Shown here piece after piece: positions 8,271 through 16,238 of a stretch of 43,133 nt of DNA. This DNA is from Bacillus sp. AFS006103. Its GTDB lineage: Bacteria; Bacillota; Bacilli; Bacillales; Cytobacillaceae. Location of the stretch: the NCBI GenBank assembly GCA_002559145.1, contig NTXX01000085.1:1-43133 (forward strand), in the 5' to 3' direction. The notes beneath the pieces are model-generated. The model made no database searches, was not told the DNA's origin, and saw only the letters and a program-made list of their open reading frames with translations. How positions within the stretch are numbered: the first letter of the stretch is position 1; each line of letters starts with the position of its first letter. The translations under genes were made by a program, and so were the position numbers.

Positions 8271-8969
8271 TTATCTAAACATCCTATTTACAGAATTCGT
8301 AAAATCGTTCCATAGACCATCTCGGTTTGTTCCAGTACGAATATCATTGGTATAGTTGGTCATTCGACCGAACGTATCGGTATCGTAAGAAATATATACA
8401 TTGTCAATACTGCGATCAGCAGCACGAACTTGATTTTTGATTTTTCGGTCCAGTGAAGTGGTGCCGCGTCCATTAAGATCAGTGGCACGTTTAACACGTC
8501 CATTCAAACTTGTTCCAGTGGTTCCAGCAATGTTATCGTTGTAGCGATTACCCGTATTAGCATTCAGGTTGGTAGAGCCATTGGTCCCGGTGGTGCCGGA
8601 GTTATAGCCATTCCCGTAAGTGGCATGCATATTTGGACCCGTACCCGTTGTACTGCCACCGGCGCGAGTCCCATATTGAGTACCCTCTAATCGGACGGCC
8701 ACATAAGCATCATTATTTCGAATGATGACATTTGCACGATCGACCTCTTTTAAGTTTTCCACGTTCTGAATGGCACGAGCAGAAACACGTAAATTTTGGT
8801 TAGAAACATTCCTGACATTAACATCATTTAAGGTATTGTTTCTAACATTGTTGACACCCATATTGCCTGCATTATTGTCATTGGCTACATTGTTATTATT
8901 ATTTGCGCAGCCGGTTAATCCAAAAAGGCTTGTTGCTAAAACAAAGGTCATCCAGCTTTTTTTCACCAA
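8271..8969 (-). CDS. YhcN/YlaJ-family sporulation lipoprotein
   Basis: A lipoprotein of about 232 residues: signal VKKSWMTFVLATSLFGLTGC with lipobox LTGC, then an Asn-rich linker (NNNNNVANDNNAGN). The YhcN/YlaJ domain follows (NLRVSARAIQNVENLKEVDRA, VAVRLEG, ending in VYISYDTDTFGRMTNYTNDI). Family members are forespore or spore membrane lipoproteins. A Gly/Thr/Asn-rich insertion at about residues 110-165 interrupts the domain. AAGGGAG lies eight bases before the TTG at 8969, giving a compact signal peptide; an upstream ATG at 9002 with AAGGTG would add 11 residues. Sigma-G control is expected from the family but not visible here. Confidence 0.85.
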   Translation of the reverse strand: MVKKSWMTFVLATSLFGLTGCANNNNNVANDNNAGNMGVNNVRNNTLNDVNVRNVSNQNLRVSARAIQNVENLKEVDRANVIIRNNDAYVAVRLEGTQYGTRAGGSTTGTGPNMHATYGNGYNSGTTGTNGSTNLNANTGNRYNDNIAGTTGTSLNGRVKRATDLNGRGTTSLDRKIKNQVRAADRSIDNVYISYDTDTFGRMTNYTNDIRTGTNRDGLWNDFTNSVNRMFR

Positions 8970-9070
8970 TATAGTCACTCCCTTAAAAAGTCTTACAAAC
9001 ATATCGTCACCTTTTTAAGAGAATGTATTCGAAGAAACGAACAGGTAAATTTTGAATGGATGCAGGGGGA

Positions 9071-9979
9071 CTAAAATACCGTTTCTCCAAGTAGCAGTAC
9101 TTTTAATTGTTCCTTAGGAAGTTGTTGCGTTTCCCATTCTTGGATTAAGCGTTCCAACGCTTCTGGCCCCGTATCATCAGCTAATCGGTAGGCGCCATAA
9201 TGCATCGGAACAAAATATCTTGCTTTTAATTCACTGAAGGCTTTTACACTGTCTTCTGGTGAAATATGGGCCGGTGCCATAAACCATTCTGGCTCAAAGG
9301 CGCCAATGGGCATAAACACTGTATCAATCGTGAAACGTTCGGCAATTTGTTTAAAGCCGCTAAAATAGCCGGTATCCCCGACAAAATACAATGTTTCTTC
9401 AGGTGTTTGAAAGATCCAGCCACCCCAATGTGAGGTATTTATATCCTTCAGCGACCTTCTTGTCCAATGCTGTGCAGGGACAAAGTGAAAGCTAATTCCG
9501 CTGTGTTCAGTACTTTCCCACCAATTCATTTCAACTACCTTTTGATAGCCTTTTTTGTTAAAAAGGGACTTCAAACCAGCGGGAACAAAGAATTGCGGAT
9601 TCCCTGGTAATTTTTTAAGAGTTGGGAAATCCAAGTGATCGTAATGGCCGTGCGAAATCACAACCACATCAATCTCGGGCAATTCTGCTAACGAGAGGCC
9701 CGGTTCCGTTAACCTTTTTTCTAGTCCCATCCGCTTGGCCCAAACTGGGTCAGTTAGGATATTGATCCCATTCATTTGTATGAAAAAGGTGGAATGACCC
9801 ACCCATGTATAGGAAGTCTTACTTCTGTTTTCATTTAGTTCTAGAACCTTTTTAGAAGGACACTGTTCAATGTTTACGGTTAAATCTTTCACTTTCTTTC
9901 TGCGTTCCCTCTGCCATTTCCTCATATCCTTAAACGTTTTGTAGCTTGTGACATTATCCAAATTCGTATAGATCTTCAA
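9071..9979 (-). CDS. MBL-fold metallohydrolase (NAPE-PLD/UlaG-like)
   Basis: A metallo-beta-lactamase-fold hydrolase of about 302 residues. It has the N-terminal WVGHSTFFIQ strand, the zinc motif SHGHYDHLD (HxHxDH), a downstream FVPAQHW His, GDTGYF with the bridging Asp, and a C-terminal PMHYGAY His. This order and the WVGHST start match the N-acyl-phosphatidylethanolamine phospholipase D-like and UlaG-like family. The substrate is unknown and the protein is cytosolic. The chosen start is TTG at 9979 with GGGGGAG five bases upstream; the ATG at 10006 has no ribosome binding site. Confidence 0.85.
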   Translation of the reverse strand: MKIYTNLDNVTSYKTFKDMRKWQRERRKKVKDLTVNIEQCPSKKVLELNENRSKTSYTWVGHSTFFIQMNGINILTDPVWAKRMGLEKRLTEPGLSLAELPEIDVVVISHGHYDHLDFPTLKKLPGNPQFFVPAGLKSLFNKKGYQKVVEMNWWESTEHSGISFHFVPAQHWTRRSLKDINTSHWGGWIFQTPEETLYFVGDTGYFSGFKQIAERFTIDTVFMPIGAFEPEWFMAPAHISPEDSVKAFSELKARYFVPMHYGAYRLADDTGPEALERLIQEWETQQLPKEQLKVLLLGETVF

Positions 9980-10177
9980 TAATACTCCCCCTGATATTCT
10001 GATCATCCAATATTACTGAATAGTTAAGTACAGAATAGCATGCTTTAGTGTTTTAAAAAAATAATATCATCCATATAGGTGAGTACTCGAGATCTAGTCA
10101 GAATCATTTTAATGTGACGTGTAAATAATATGGTTAATGTCATTTTACAAAATAACTGATATGGGAGAACAAAATAA

Positions 10178-11698
10178 ATGGAGAAAACACGCAAAGGGCT
10201 TTCCGCTTGGCAACTAACCATGATGGCCTTAGGGAGTGTAATTGGAGGGTCCTTTTTTCTAGGCTCATCCGTCGCAATCCATGCAGCAGGACCATCAATT
10301 TTAATATCCTACATTTTAGCAGGTGGATTAGTATATTTAATTCTTTATGCCTTATCTGAAATGACCGTCGGCAATCCAACCACAGGATCCTTTAGTACTT
10401 TTGCGGCTCGAGAACTTGGGGAGGGAACGGGATTTGTTGTAGGTTGGCTTTATTGGACAGGAACCGTTTTATCCATGTCAAGTGAAGCGACAGCTATCTC
10501 CATACTAATCCGTGAATGGTTTCCGAATGTATCCATTGGGTTATTGGGAAGTGCGATTATTATCGGTGTTACACTCCTTAACCTATTAGGCGCTGATAAA
10601 ATTGGCAAGCTGGCAAGCGGCCTATCAGCAATAAAAATATTCGCGATTATTTTTTTCATCATCACGGCCATTGTATTAATTCTTGGTCTGTTCCCGGGAA
10701 ATCCGCCCATTGGTGCGGGTGAGTTAAAAACGGAGCCGATCATGCCTGGTGGGATAAAGGGGATCGCAGGAAGTATGCTGCTGGTGATCTTTGCCTATGC
10801 AGGTTTTGAAATCATTGGACTTGCGGCAACAGAGGCCGAGAATCCACGAGATACGATTCCTAAAGCGATTCGATACACCGTGTTTTCACTTGTTGGTTTA
10901 TACATCCTTTATGCTGCCGTTCTTTTACCACTGATTCCTACAGCAACTCTTAATGAAAACGTAAGTCCCATGGTGGCTTCCTTGGAAAGATGGGGGATTG
11001 GCTGGGCAGGGAAAGCGATAAATGTTGTGTTAATATCTGCCATCCTGTCTGCTATGCTGGCTTGTATATTTGGGCTTGGGAGAATGATCAGGTCGCTAAG
11101 TGACGAGGGACATGCGCCAAATGTGCTAAGGGATAAAACGGATGTACCGTATCGCGGGATCCTATTTTCTGGATTTGCGATGCTTGTTGGACTCGGCTTT
11201 GGCCTCTTGTTTCCAAGAGTGTATTTGGTGCTTATCACGACAGGCGGCTTCGCTTTGATCTTTACATACGCCGTGATTATGGCGAGTCATATTCGCTTCC
11301 GCAAAAGAAACGGCTGTCCTCCCGATGGTGTTTGTCAAATGCGCGGGTATCCGTACACTTCTTGGACTGCATTAATCAGCATGATTATTGTCCTCATGTG
11401 TATGCCGTTTATTCCCGGGCAGGGAGTAGGGCTGGTAGCAGGGATTGTAATGGTAGTGGTATATTCGTTGATTTATTATGTGATGAGATTAACCTCAAGG
11501 AGCAAAGTACAGAATACGACAAGAAAAGGGAACCCTATCATGAAACATCAGCCAAGTTTTTTGACTGAATTCGCAGAGGAATTGAACAAAAGTCACCCGT
11601 CAAACGAATCACAGGATATACTCAAACGCAATCCAATCAAGGACAATGATGAAATGTTTGAAGAAGAAGAGAGAAAAAGAGAGCGTTACGATGGATGA
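10178..11698 (+). CDS. APC-family amino-acid permease
   Basis: A 506-residue transporter with 12 predicted helices. TM1 carries the APC signature GSVIGGSFFLGS, and TM6 has the FAYAGFEIIGLAATEAENP block typical of amino acid-polyamine-organocation permeases. A 60-residue hydrophilic, charged C-terminal tail (residues about 445-506, ending EEERKRERYDG) is longer than in most relatives and may be regulatory. Substrate specificity is not readable. GGGAG lies 11 bases before the ATG. A strong terminator follows, so it is monocistronic. Confidence 0.85.
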   Translation: MEKTRKGLSAWQLTMMALGSVIGGSFFLGSSVAIHAAGPSILISYILAGGLVYLILYALSEMTVGNPTTGSFSTFAARELGEGTGFVVGWLYWTGTVLSMSSEATAISILIREWFPNVSIGLLGSAIIIGVTLLNLLGADKIGKLASGLSAIKIFAIIFFIITAIVLILGLFPGNPPIGAGELKTEPIMPGGIKGIAGSMLLVIFAYAGFEIIGLAATEAENPRDTIPKAIRYTVFSLVGLYILYAAVLLPLIPTATLNENVSPMVASLERWGIGWAGKAINVVLISAILSAMLACIFGLGRMIRSLSDEGHAPNVLRDKTDVPYRGILFSGFAMLVGLGFGLLFPRVYLVLITTGGFALIFTYAVIMASHIRFRKRNGCPPDGVCQMRGYPYTSWTALISMIIVLMCMPFIPGQGVGLVAGIVMVVVYSLIYYVMRLTSRSKVQNTTRKGNPIMKHQPSFLTEFAEELNKSHPSNESQDILKRNPIKDNDEMFEEEERKRERYDG

Positions 11699-11715
11699 TA
11701 AGTAATGTCTGGGAT

Positions 11716-11752
11716 GCGATGCTTCTATTAGAGAAGCATCGCCTTTTCTTTT
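11716..11752 (+). terminator. Strong intrinsic terminator
   Basis: GCGATGCTTCT-attag-AGAAGCATCGC, perfect 11-bp stem, then TTTTCTTTTT. A similar GGCGATGCTT stem recurs at 42973-42996. Confidence 0.9.
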
Positions 11753-11769
11753 TATAAGCAACTGAGTAA

Positions 11770-11953
11770 TGAAAAAATAAGCATCGGCGGTAAATGAAAG
11801 AGAATTGCATTGACCGTGCAATGAAAAAATAAGCACTGGCGGTAAATGAAGGAGAGTTGCATTGACCGTGCAATGAAAAAATAAGCACTGGCGGTAAATG
11901 AAGGAGGGGTGCATTGACCGTGCACCGAAAGAATAAGCATCAACGGTAAATAA
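11770..11953. repeat. 3.5 tandem copies of a 52-bp unit
   Basis: Units start at 11770, 11822, 11874 and 11926 (partial). Each begins TGAAAAAATAAGCA and contains CGGTAAATGAA. The period of 52 is not a multiple of three, and the frames are broken by it. Each full unit carries a hairpin with loop ttgaccg whose arms change together: ATTGCA/TGCAAT, then GTTGCA/TGCAAT, then GGTGCA/TGCACC. It lies between a terminator and the next promoter. Confidence 0.9.
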
Positions 11954-12047
11954 ACGGTTTCGTTCATAATATGTTTACTTTTAGAGACATGGATGAATAT
12001 GTTTTTATGCTATTCTTTATTTAAGTGATGTATTGGAGGGGTATTTA

Positions 12048-12296
12048 ATGGGCTGCGGTTGTAATTCGGATTTAAAAGATGGGAAAGAACTGGTTGATCA
12101 TGTGAAAAGTAAAGGGAAAGATCATATTGCTCCAACAGTTGCACACGAGATTTGTTGTGAATGCGGAGAGACCTTTATATTAGAAACAGTTATTATGAAC
12201 TGTCCAAGCTGTGAAATGACTTATGTGGTTACACCTTGTGGGTCACACGATAAAAATAATATTAAGCTTGCCGGCATTAAGTATGCGTTATCGTGA
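12048..12296 (+). CDS. Small Cys-rich zinc-ribbon-like protein
   Basis: An 82-residue protein starting MGCGCNSD, with Cys pairs ICCECGE and CPSCEM separated by about 13 residues and a further VTPCGSH. The CxxC...CxxC spacing suggests a zinc ribbon; the N-terminal CGC could be an extra metal site. GGAGGGG is six bases before this ATG; the longer TTG reading overlaps the ribosome binding site. It is monocistronic, and its stop codon lies within the terminator stem. I do not recognise the family. Confidence 0.75.
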   Translation: MGCGCNSDLKDGKELVDHVKSKGKDHIAPTVAHEICCECGETFILETVIMNCPSCEMTYVVTPCGSHDKNNIKLAGIKYALS

Positions 12297-12327
12297 ATTC
12301 TTATTAGAATTCACGATTTTTTTTTTG
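12290..12327 (+). terminator. Intrinsic terminator overlapping the stop codon
   Basis: ATCGTGAATTC-ttatta-GAATTCACGAT followed by ten T. The TGA stop at 12294-12296 is inside the 5' arm. The following 275 bp (12328-12602) holds no gene; it presumably carries the promoter of the glycosylation operon. Confidence 0.9.
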
Positions 12328-12602
12328 CTGCTCGAAAATGAACACTTTCATAAAAAGATTACCAAACTTGATTTTTTAACTAATTTTTAATATTTCATTC
12401 ATACGATTTTTAGGTTGTCACACTATACTATCCCTGTACTCAATGTATTGAAACTGTTTTGGAAAGTGATTTTCATTTTTAGAAAAATATAGAGTAAAGG
12501 AGTAATCAAAGAAATCCACCATGTGTTGATAAATAGTTGTGTAGAAAAATAGATAAATGATGAAAGTAGTTTACGAAGAAATTTATATAATGCGGTGAAA
12601 AA

Positions 12603-14291
12603 ATGTTTAATTTTTGGAAAAACGCTAATCAAGAGAAAAAGAATTTATACCTTGCAACACTTCTATTGATCGTATACGTTTCACCCTTATTTATTTTAGG
12701 GGAAAACGCCCATATAAGGGTTCATGATAATTTAGATTCTAACATTGCCTGGTACAAAGTGTTGAAAAATAGCGGGCAATTATTTGGCGGGATTAACAGT
12801 ACACTCCCGCAAATTATTAATGGTCTGCCGCGAAATGCTTTTGGAACTGAGTTCAGCGGGATCGAGTGGTTACATAACTTGTTTCCATCCATGCTCGCGT
12901 ATTCTGTAAGTCAAGCAATTACAAGAGTGTTTGCCTTTCTAGGTATGTATATTCTCCTAAAGAAACATTTTGTAAGGGATGATGAAGCGTACCTGATCCG
13001 TGTATGGGTATCGGTGGCTTTTGCCCTGACCCCTTTTTGGCCGTCAGGTATGCTTAGTACGCTGGGAATGCCACTCGCCTTATGGGCTTTTTTGAATATA
13101 AGAGAGGGTAGTCATACCTGGAAAGAGTGGCTCACTCTTATATTGTTACCTTTCTATTCGAGTTTTGTGTTAGGATTTTTCTTTTTTTTATGTTTCATGG
13201 GGATATTGTGGCTAAGAGATTTTCTTGTGAAAAGAAAAAGCAATTGGTGCTTCTTTTTCAGTATCGCATTAATGACGGTTATTTATTTACTGATTGAGTA
13301 TCGTCTAGTTTACTCGTTAGTGTTTCCAGATGCACCAACCAGCAGAAATGAATTTGTTAGTTCAAAACTTAGCTTTTGGCACACCATCCGGTTAGTTTTT
13401 AAAAATTATTTTTGGGGACATACACATGTATTAACACTTCACACCTTTATCATTGTCCCTCTTTCTTTTCTGGTTTTATGGATGTTGAAAAATAAAAAGA
13501 GAGACTGGTTAGAAAATCGCTATCTTTATCTTTTCATGTTTAATATCGTTTTATCAGTTTGGTATGCTTTTTGGTTTTATAAAGGCTGGGAGCCGCTAAA
13601 GGAGCATGTTTCTCTTCTAAATACATTCAACTTTGCAAGATTTCATTTCCTGAGACCGTTAATCATTTATCTCATCTTTGCAGTTGGTTCGTATTTACTG
13701 TGGAGGTTAGGAAAGAACTGGCGGACATTTGTTAAAATATGTCTCATTCTTCAAATTTTAGTCTTGTTTGCAGCAAATGATGAAATTGTCTACAGAGTTG
13801 CCGGAAAGCCCTCTGTAAAGCAATTCTATGCGACAAGTCAATTTCATGAAATTGAAAAATATATCGGTAAACCCCAAAGTAGTTACAGGGTGGTAAGTAT
13901 CGGACTCCACCCGGCAATTGCCCAATACAATGGTTTTTATACACTTGATACGTATAATAATTTCTATCCTTTAGCGTATAAACAAGAGTTTCGGAAAATC
14001 ATTTCGAAAGAATTAGATAAAAGTCCTGCATTGAAGGAATACTTCGATGATTGGGGCGGCAGATGTTATCTTTTTATCGCAAAATTAGGGAAAAAATATG
14101 AGTTCAAAAAAGATTCAAAGGTAAAGCTTGACCATTTAGAAATTAATACAAATGTACTTAAAAAGATGGGCGGACAATATATCTTCTCAGCAGTCCCTAT
14201 CTTAAATACAGATGAAAATGGGCTTGTATTCAAAAAAACCTTTGAGCAAAGTGATTCTGCTTGGAAAATTTACCTTTACCAAGTCAAATAA
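12603..14291 (+). CDS. Large polytopic membrane protein (YkoS/DUF6044-like)
   Basis: A 562-residue protein with about ten to twelve hydrophobic spans between residues 15 and 400 and a polar C-terminal domain of about 160 residues. The first loop ENAHIRVHDNLDSNIAWYK has the acidic DxxD-type pattern after TM1 seen in GT-C glycosyltransferases and in the YkoS/DUF6044 group. It is followed after 21 bp by a GtrB-type glycosyltransferase and then GtrA. This suggests it moves or transfers the undecaprenyl-linked sugar made by its neighbours on the outer face of the membrane. That role is inferred from family and context. Only a weak GGTGA precedes the ATG. Confidence 0.7.
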   Translation: MFNFWKNANQEKKNLYLATLLLIVYVSPLFILGENAHIRVHDNLDSNIAWYKVLKNSGQLFGGINSTLPQIINGLPRNAFGTEFSGIEWLHNLFPSMLAYSVSQAITRVFAFLGMYILLKKHFVRDDEAYLIRVWVSVAFALTPFWPSGMLSTLGMPLALWAFLNIREGSHTWKEWLTLILLPFYSSFVLGFFFFLCFMGILWLRDFLVKRKSNWCFFFSIALMTVIYLLIEYRLVYSLVFPDAPTSRNEFVSSKLSFWHTIRLVFKNYFWGHTHVLTLHTFIIVPLSFLVLWMLKNKKRDWLENRYLYLFMFNIVLSVWYAFWFYKGWEPLKEHVSLLNTFNFARFHFLRPLIIYLIFAVGSYLLWRLGKNWRTFVKICLILQILVLFAANDEIVYRVAGKPSVKQFYATSQFHEIEKYIGKPQSSYRVVSIGLHPAIAQYNGFYTLDTYNNFYPLAYKQEFRKIISKELDKSPALKEYFDDWGGRCYLFIAKLGKKYEFKKDSKVKLDHLEINTNVLKKMGGQYIFSAVPILNTDENGLVFKKTFEQSDSAWKIYLYQVK

Positions 14292-14312
14292 GGTTGTAAA
14301 GGAGTGTTCCAT

Positions 14313-15305
14313 ATGAATAAACCAGTGTTAACGATTGTGGTCCCTTGTTTTAATGAAGAGGAAGTATTAGCTGAAACGTCGGCGCAATTATCTTCTGTTT
14401 TACATGAATTAGTGGAGGAGTCGATGATTTCATTAGACAGCATGATCCTCTTTGTTGATGATGGCAGTAGGGATCGGACCTGGGAATTAATTGAAGTGGA
14501 GAATGAAAGAAATCCAAATATAAGAGGATTGAAGCTTGCTAGAAATGTTGGTCATCAAAATGCACTCCTTGCCGGATTAGAGACAGCCGCTAAACACTCG
14601 GATTGTGTCATTTCAATCGATGCAGATTTGCAGGATGACATAACGGTCATCCATCAATTTATTGAAAAGTTTTGGGAAGGACAGGATATTGTATATGGTG
14701 TTAGGGATAGCCGAGAGACGGATACGTATTTTAAGCGGACAACTGCTTTAGGATTTTATCGTATAATGGAAAGAATCGGGATTAAACTTGTCCCAAACCA
14801 TGCAGATTTTCGCCTGATGAGTAAACGTGCTTTAGATGAGCTATTAAAATATAAAGAAACTAACTTATTTCTTCGTGGGCTTGTACCACTTGTAGGTTTT
14901 AAATCTACAAAGGTCTACTATGATAGAAAAGAGAGGTTTGCCGGAGAGTCCAAATACCCACTTAAGAAAATGCTTGCTTTCGCATTTGATGGAATAACAT
15001 CCTTTAGTGTCGCCCCCATTCGATTTGTCACATTTATTGGATTTTTGGCTGTGTTAATAAGTGCCATAGCAGGAGGCTATGCGATAACCCAAGAATTATT
15101 AGGTCAAACCGAATCCGGATGGACTTCTCTAATTATTTCCATTTGGTTTGTTGGGGGGTTACAAATGTTGGGTATCGGTATAATTGGAGAGTATATCGGT
15201 AAAATCTATCATGAGGTTAAAAGACGGCCAAGATATGCCGTTGAAAAAGATTTGTACACAAATATTATAAAAGAAAAACAACAGAGTGAAGCAGTGATAA
15301 ATTAG
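14313..15305 (+). CDS. GtrB/YkoT-type polyprenyl-phosphate glycosyltransferase
   Basis: A 330-residue GT2 glycosyltransferase. The catalytic domain runs from TIVVPCFNEEEVL through FVDDGSRDRTW, DADLQDD and the DFRLMSKRAL block. Two C-terminal membrane helices follow (about 230-255 and 265-290), as in GtrB/DPM1 enzymes that put a sugar from a UDP-sugar onto undecaprenyl phosphate at the inner membrane face. The in-frame GTG at 14304 lies in the ribosome binding site; AAAGGAG eight bases before ATG 14313 sets the start. It is the middle gene of a three-gene operon. Confidence 0.85.
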   Translation: MNKPVLTIVVPCFNEEEVLAETSAQLSSVLHELVEESMISLDSMILFVDDGSRDRTWELIEVENERNPNIRGLKLARNVGHQNALLAGLETAAKHSDCVISIDADLQDDITVIHQFIEKFWEGQDIVYGVRDSRETDTYFKRTTALGFYRIMERIGIKLVPNHADFRLMSKRALDELLKYKETNLFLRGLVPLVGFKSTKVYYDRKERFAGESKYPLKKMLAFAFDGITSFSVAPIRFVTFIGFLAVLISAIAGGYAITQELLGQTESGWTSLIISIWFVGGLQMLGIGIIGEYIGKIYHEVKRRPRYAVEKDLYTNIIKEKQQSEAVIN

Positions 15306-15314
15306 GAGTCGGTT

Positions 15315-15722
15315 ATGAAACATTCATTCGTTCGATTTATTATGGTAGGAGTTGTTAATACTGTCGTTGGGTTATCGGTCATGTATCTCCTTTTACATGC
15401 CCTTGGACAATCCTATTGGATAGCTACTTTCTTAGGCAATTCGATAGGGGCCTGTGTCAGTTTTCTTTTAAATAGAAATTTTACATTTAAAAGTAAAGAT
15501 TCAGTTTCAAAGAGTGGTTTCCGTTTTATGGTTGTTATCTTAGGCTGCTATTTCATTTCTTATGAAATTGGAAGAAGTTTTGTTGAATGGATTCTAAAGA
15601 ATAATGAGTTCTTCAGTCCAGTTGTTAAAACCGATATCTCCGTCCTGATAAGTACCTGTTTATACACGTTGTTAAACTATTTTGGGCAAAAGCTGTTTGT
15701 GTTTTCAAAAAAGGGGTCCTAA
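15315..15722 (+). CDS. GtrA-family flippase-like membrane protein
   Basis: A 135-residue protein with four membrane helices and the GtrA signature FIMVGVVNTVVGLSVMYLLL followed by NRNFTFKS between TM2 and TM3. GtrA proteins are thought to flip polyprenyl-linked sugars made by GtrB partners; the adjacent GtrB-type gene nine bp upstream fits exactly. It may decorate teichoic acids or another surface polymer. AGGAG precedes the ATG. It is the last gene of the operon, and its stop lies at the terminator. Confidence 0.9.
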   Translation: MKHSFVRFIMVGVVNTVVGLSVMYLLLHALGQSYWIATFLGNSIGACVSFLLNRNFTFKSKDSVSKSGFRFMVVILGCYFISYEIGRSFVEWILKNNEFFSPVVKTDISVLISTCLYTLLNYFGQKLFVFSKKGS

Positions 15723-15760
15723 TGAAGAAAAGCACTCGAAAAGAGTGCTTTTCTTCATTA
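15721..15760. terminator. Bidirectional terminator, 17-bp perfect stem
   Basis: AATGAAGAAAAGCACTC-gaaaa-GAGTGCTTTTCTTCATT between the convergent gtrA-like and small membrane protein genes. Confidence 0.9.
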
Positions 15761-15763
15761 TAC

Positions 15764-15949
15764 TTACTTAGTGAACAAACTTTTTACGCCTTTATAAATT
15801 AACACTAGTGAGAAGATGAGGATAGTTAGTATGCCAATAATATCTGTGACGGGGGAAATGCTTTCAAGAAATGAATCAGCTAAAGGAACTCTAATAAGTG
15901 CAAAACCAGATAATATCGTGGCAAGAAATAAGAAAATTCGATTATCCAT
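15764..15949 (-). CDS. Small two-helix membrane protein
   Basis: A 61-residue protein with two hydrophobic spans (about 4-20 and 35-53) and a short basic C-terminus (KGVKSLFTK). AGGAAGGAGGGTG gives a very strong ribosome binding site before the ATG, which supports it as a real gene. It faces the preceding operon and is divergent from htpG. I know no family for it. Confidence 0.65.
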   Translation of the reverse strand: MDNRIFLFLATILSGFALIRVPLADSFLESISPVTDIIGILTILIFSLVLIYKGVKSLFTK

Positions 15950-16101
15950 TGGTTCACCCTCCTTCCTATGCGATTGATAAAGTATATGTCAATATTATTA
16001 CGAATATGACAGTTGTGTGAGAAATTGATACAAACCCTAGAGAAGAGGCAAGATTTTTATTTTTCCAACGATTGTTTTCGGGGCAAAAATCTGTTTACGT
16101 A

Positions 16102-16129
16102 TTGACAGGATGACTAAGAATATGATATT
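16102..16129 (+). promoter_or_regulatory. Candidate sigma-A promoter of htpG
   Basis: TTGACA at 16102-16107 with a -10-like GATATT at 16124-16129 (16-bp spacer). The CIRCE operator starts about 13 bp after the -10, over the expected transcription start region. Confidence 0.55.
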
Positions 16130-16141
16130 TAAATATATGGA

Positions 16142-16168
16142 TTAGCACTCTTGTGGTTAGAGTGCTAA
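16142..16168. promoter_or_regulatory. CIRCE operator (HrcA binding site)
   Basis: TTAGCACTC-N9-GAGTGCTAA, an exact match to the CIRCE consensus. It sits between the candidate promoter and the htpG start, so HrcA repression of htpG is expected. In B. subtilis the HrcA regulon is groE and dnaK, and htpG is regulated otherwise. Confidence 0.95.
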
Positions 16169-16238
16169 GAATTGCTGGTTTACTTTATAGATAGTCTAAA
16201 TCAGTTTTTACATAATAAAGCTAGAAAGGGGATTTTTC

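Noticed and set aside
11609..11967. Minus-strand frames across the 52-bp tandem repeats
   Set aside because: The period is not a multiple of three, so each frame shows shifted versions of the same repeat peptide; no start signal.
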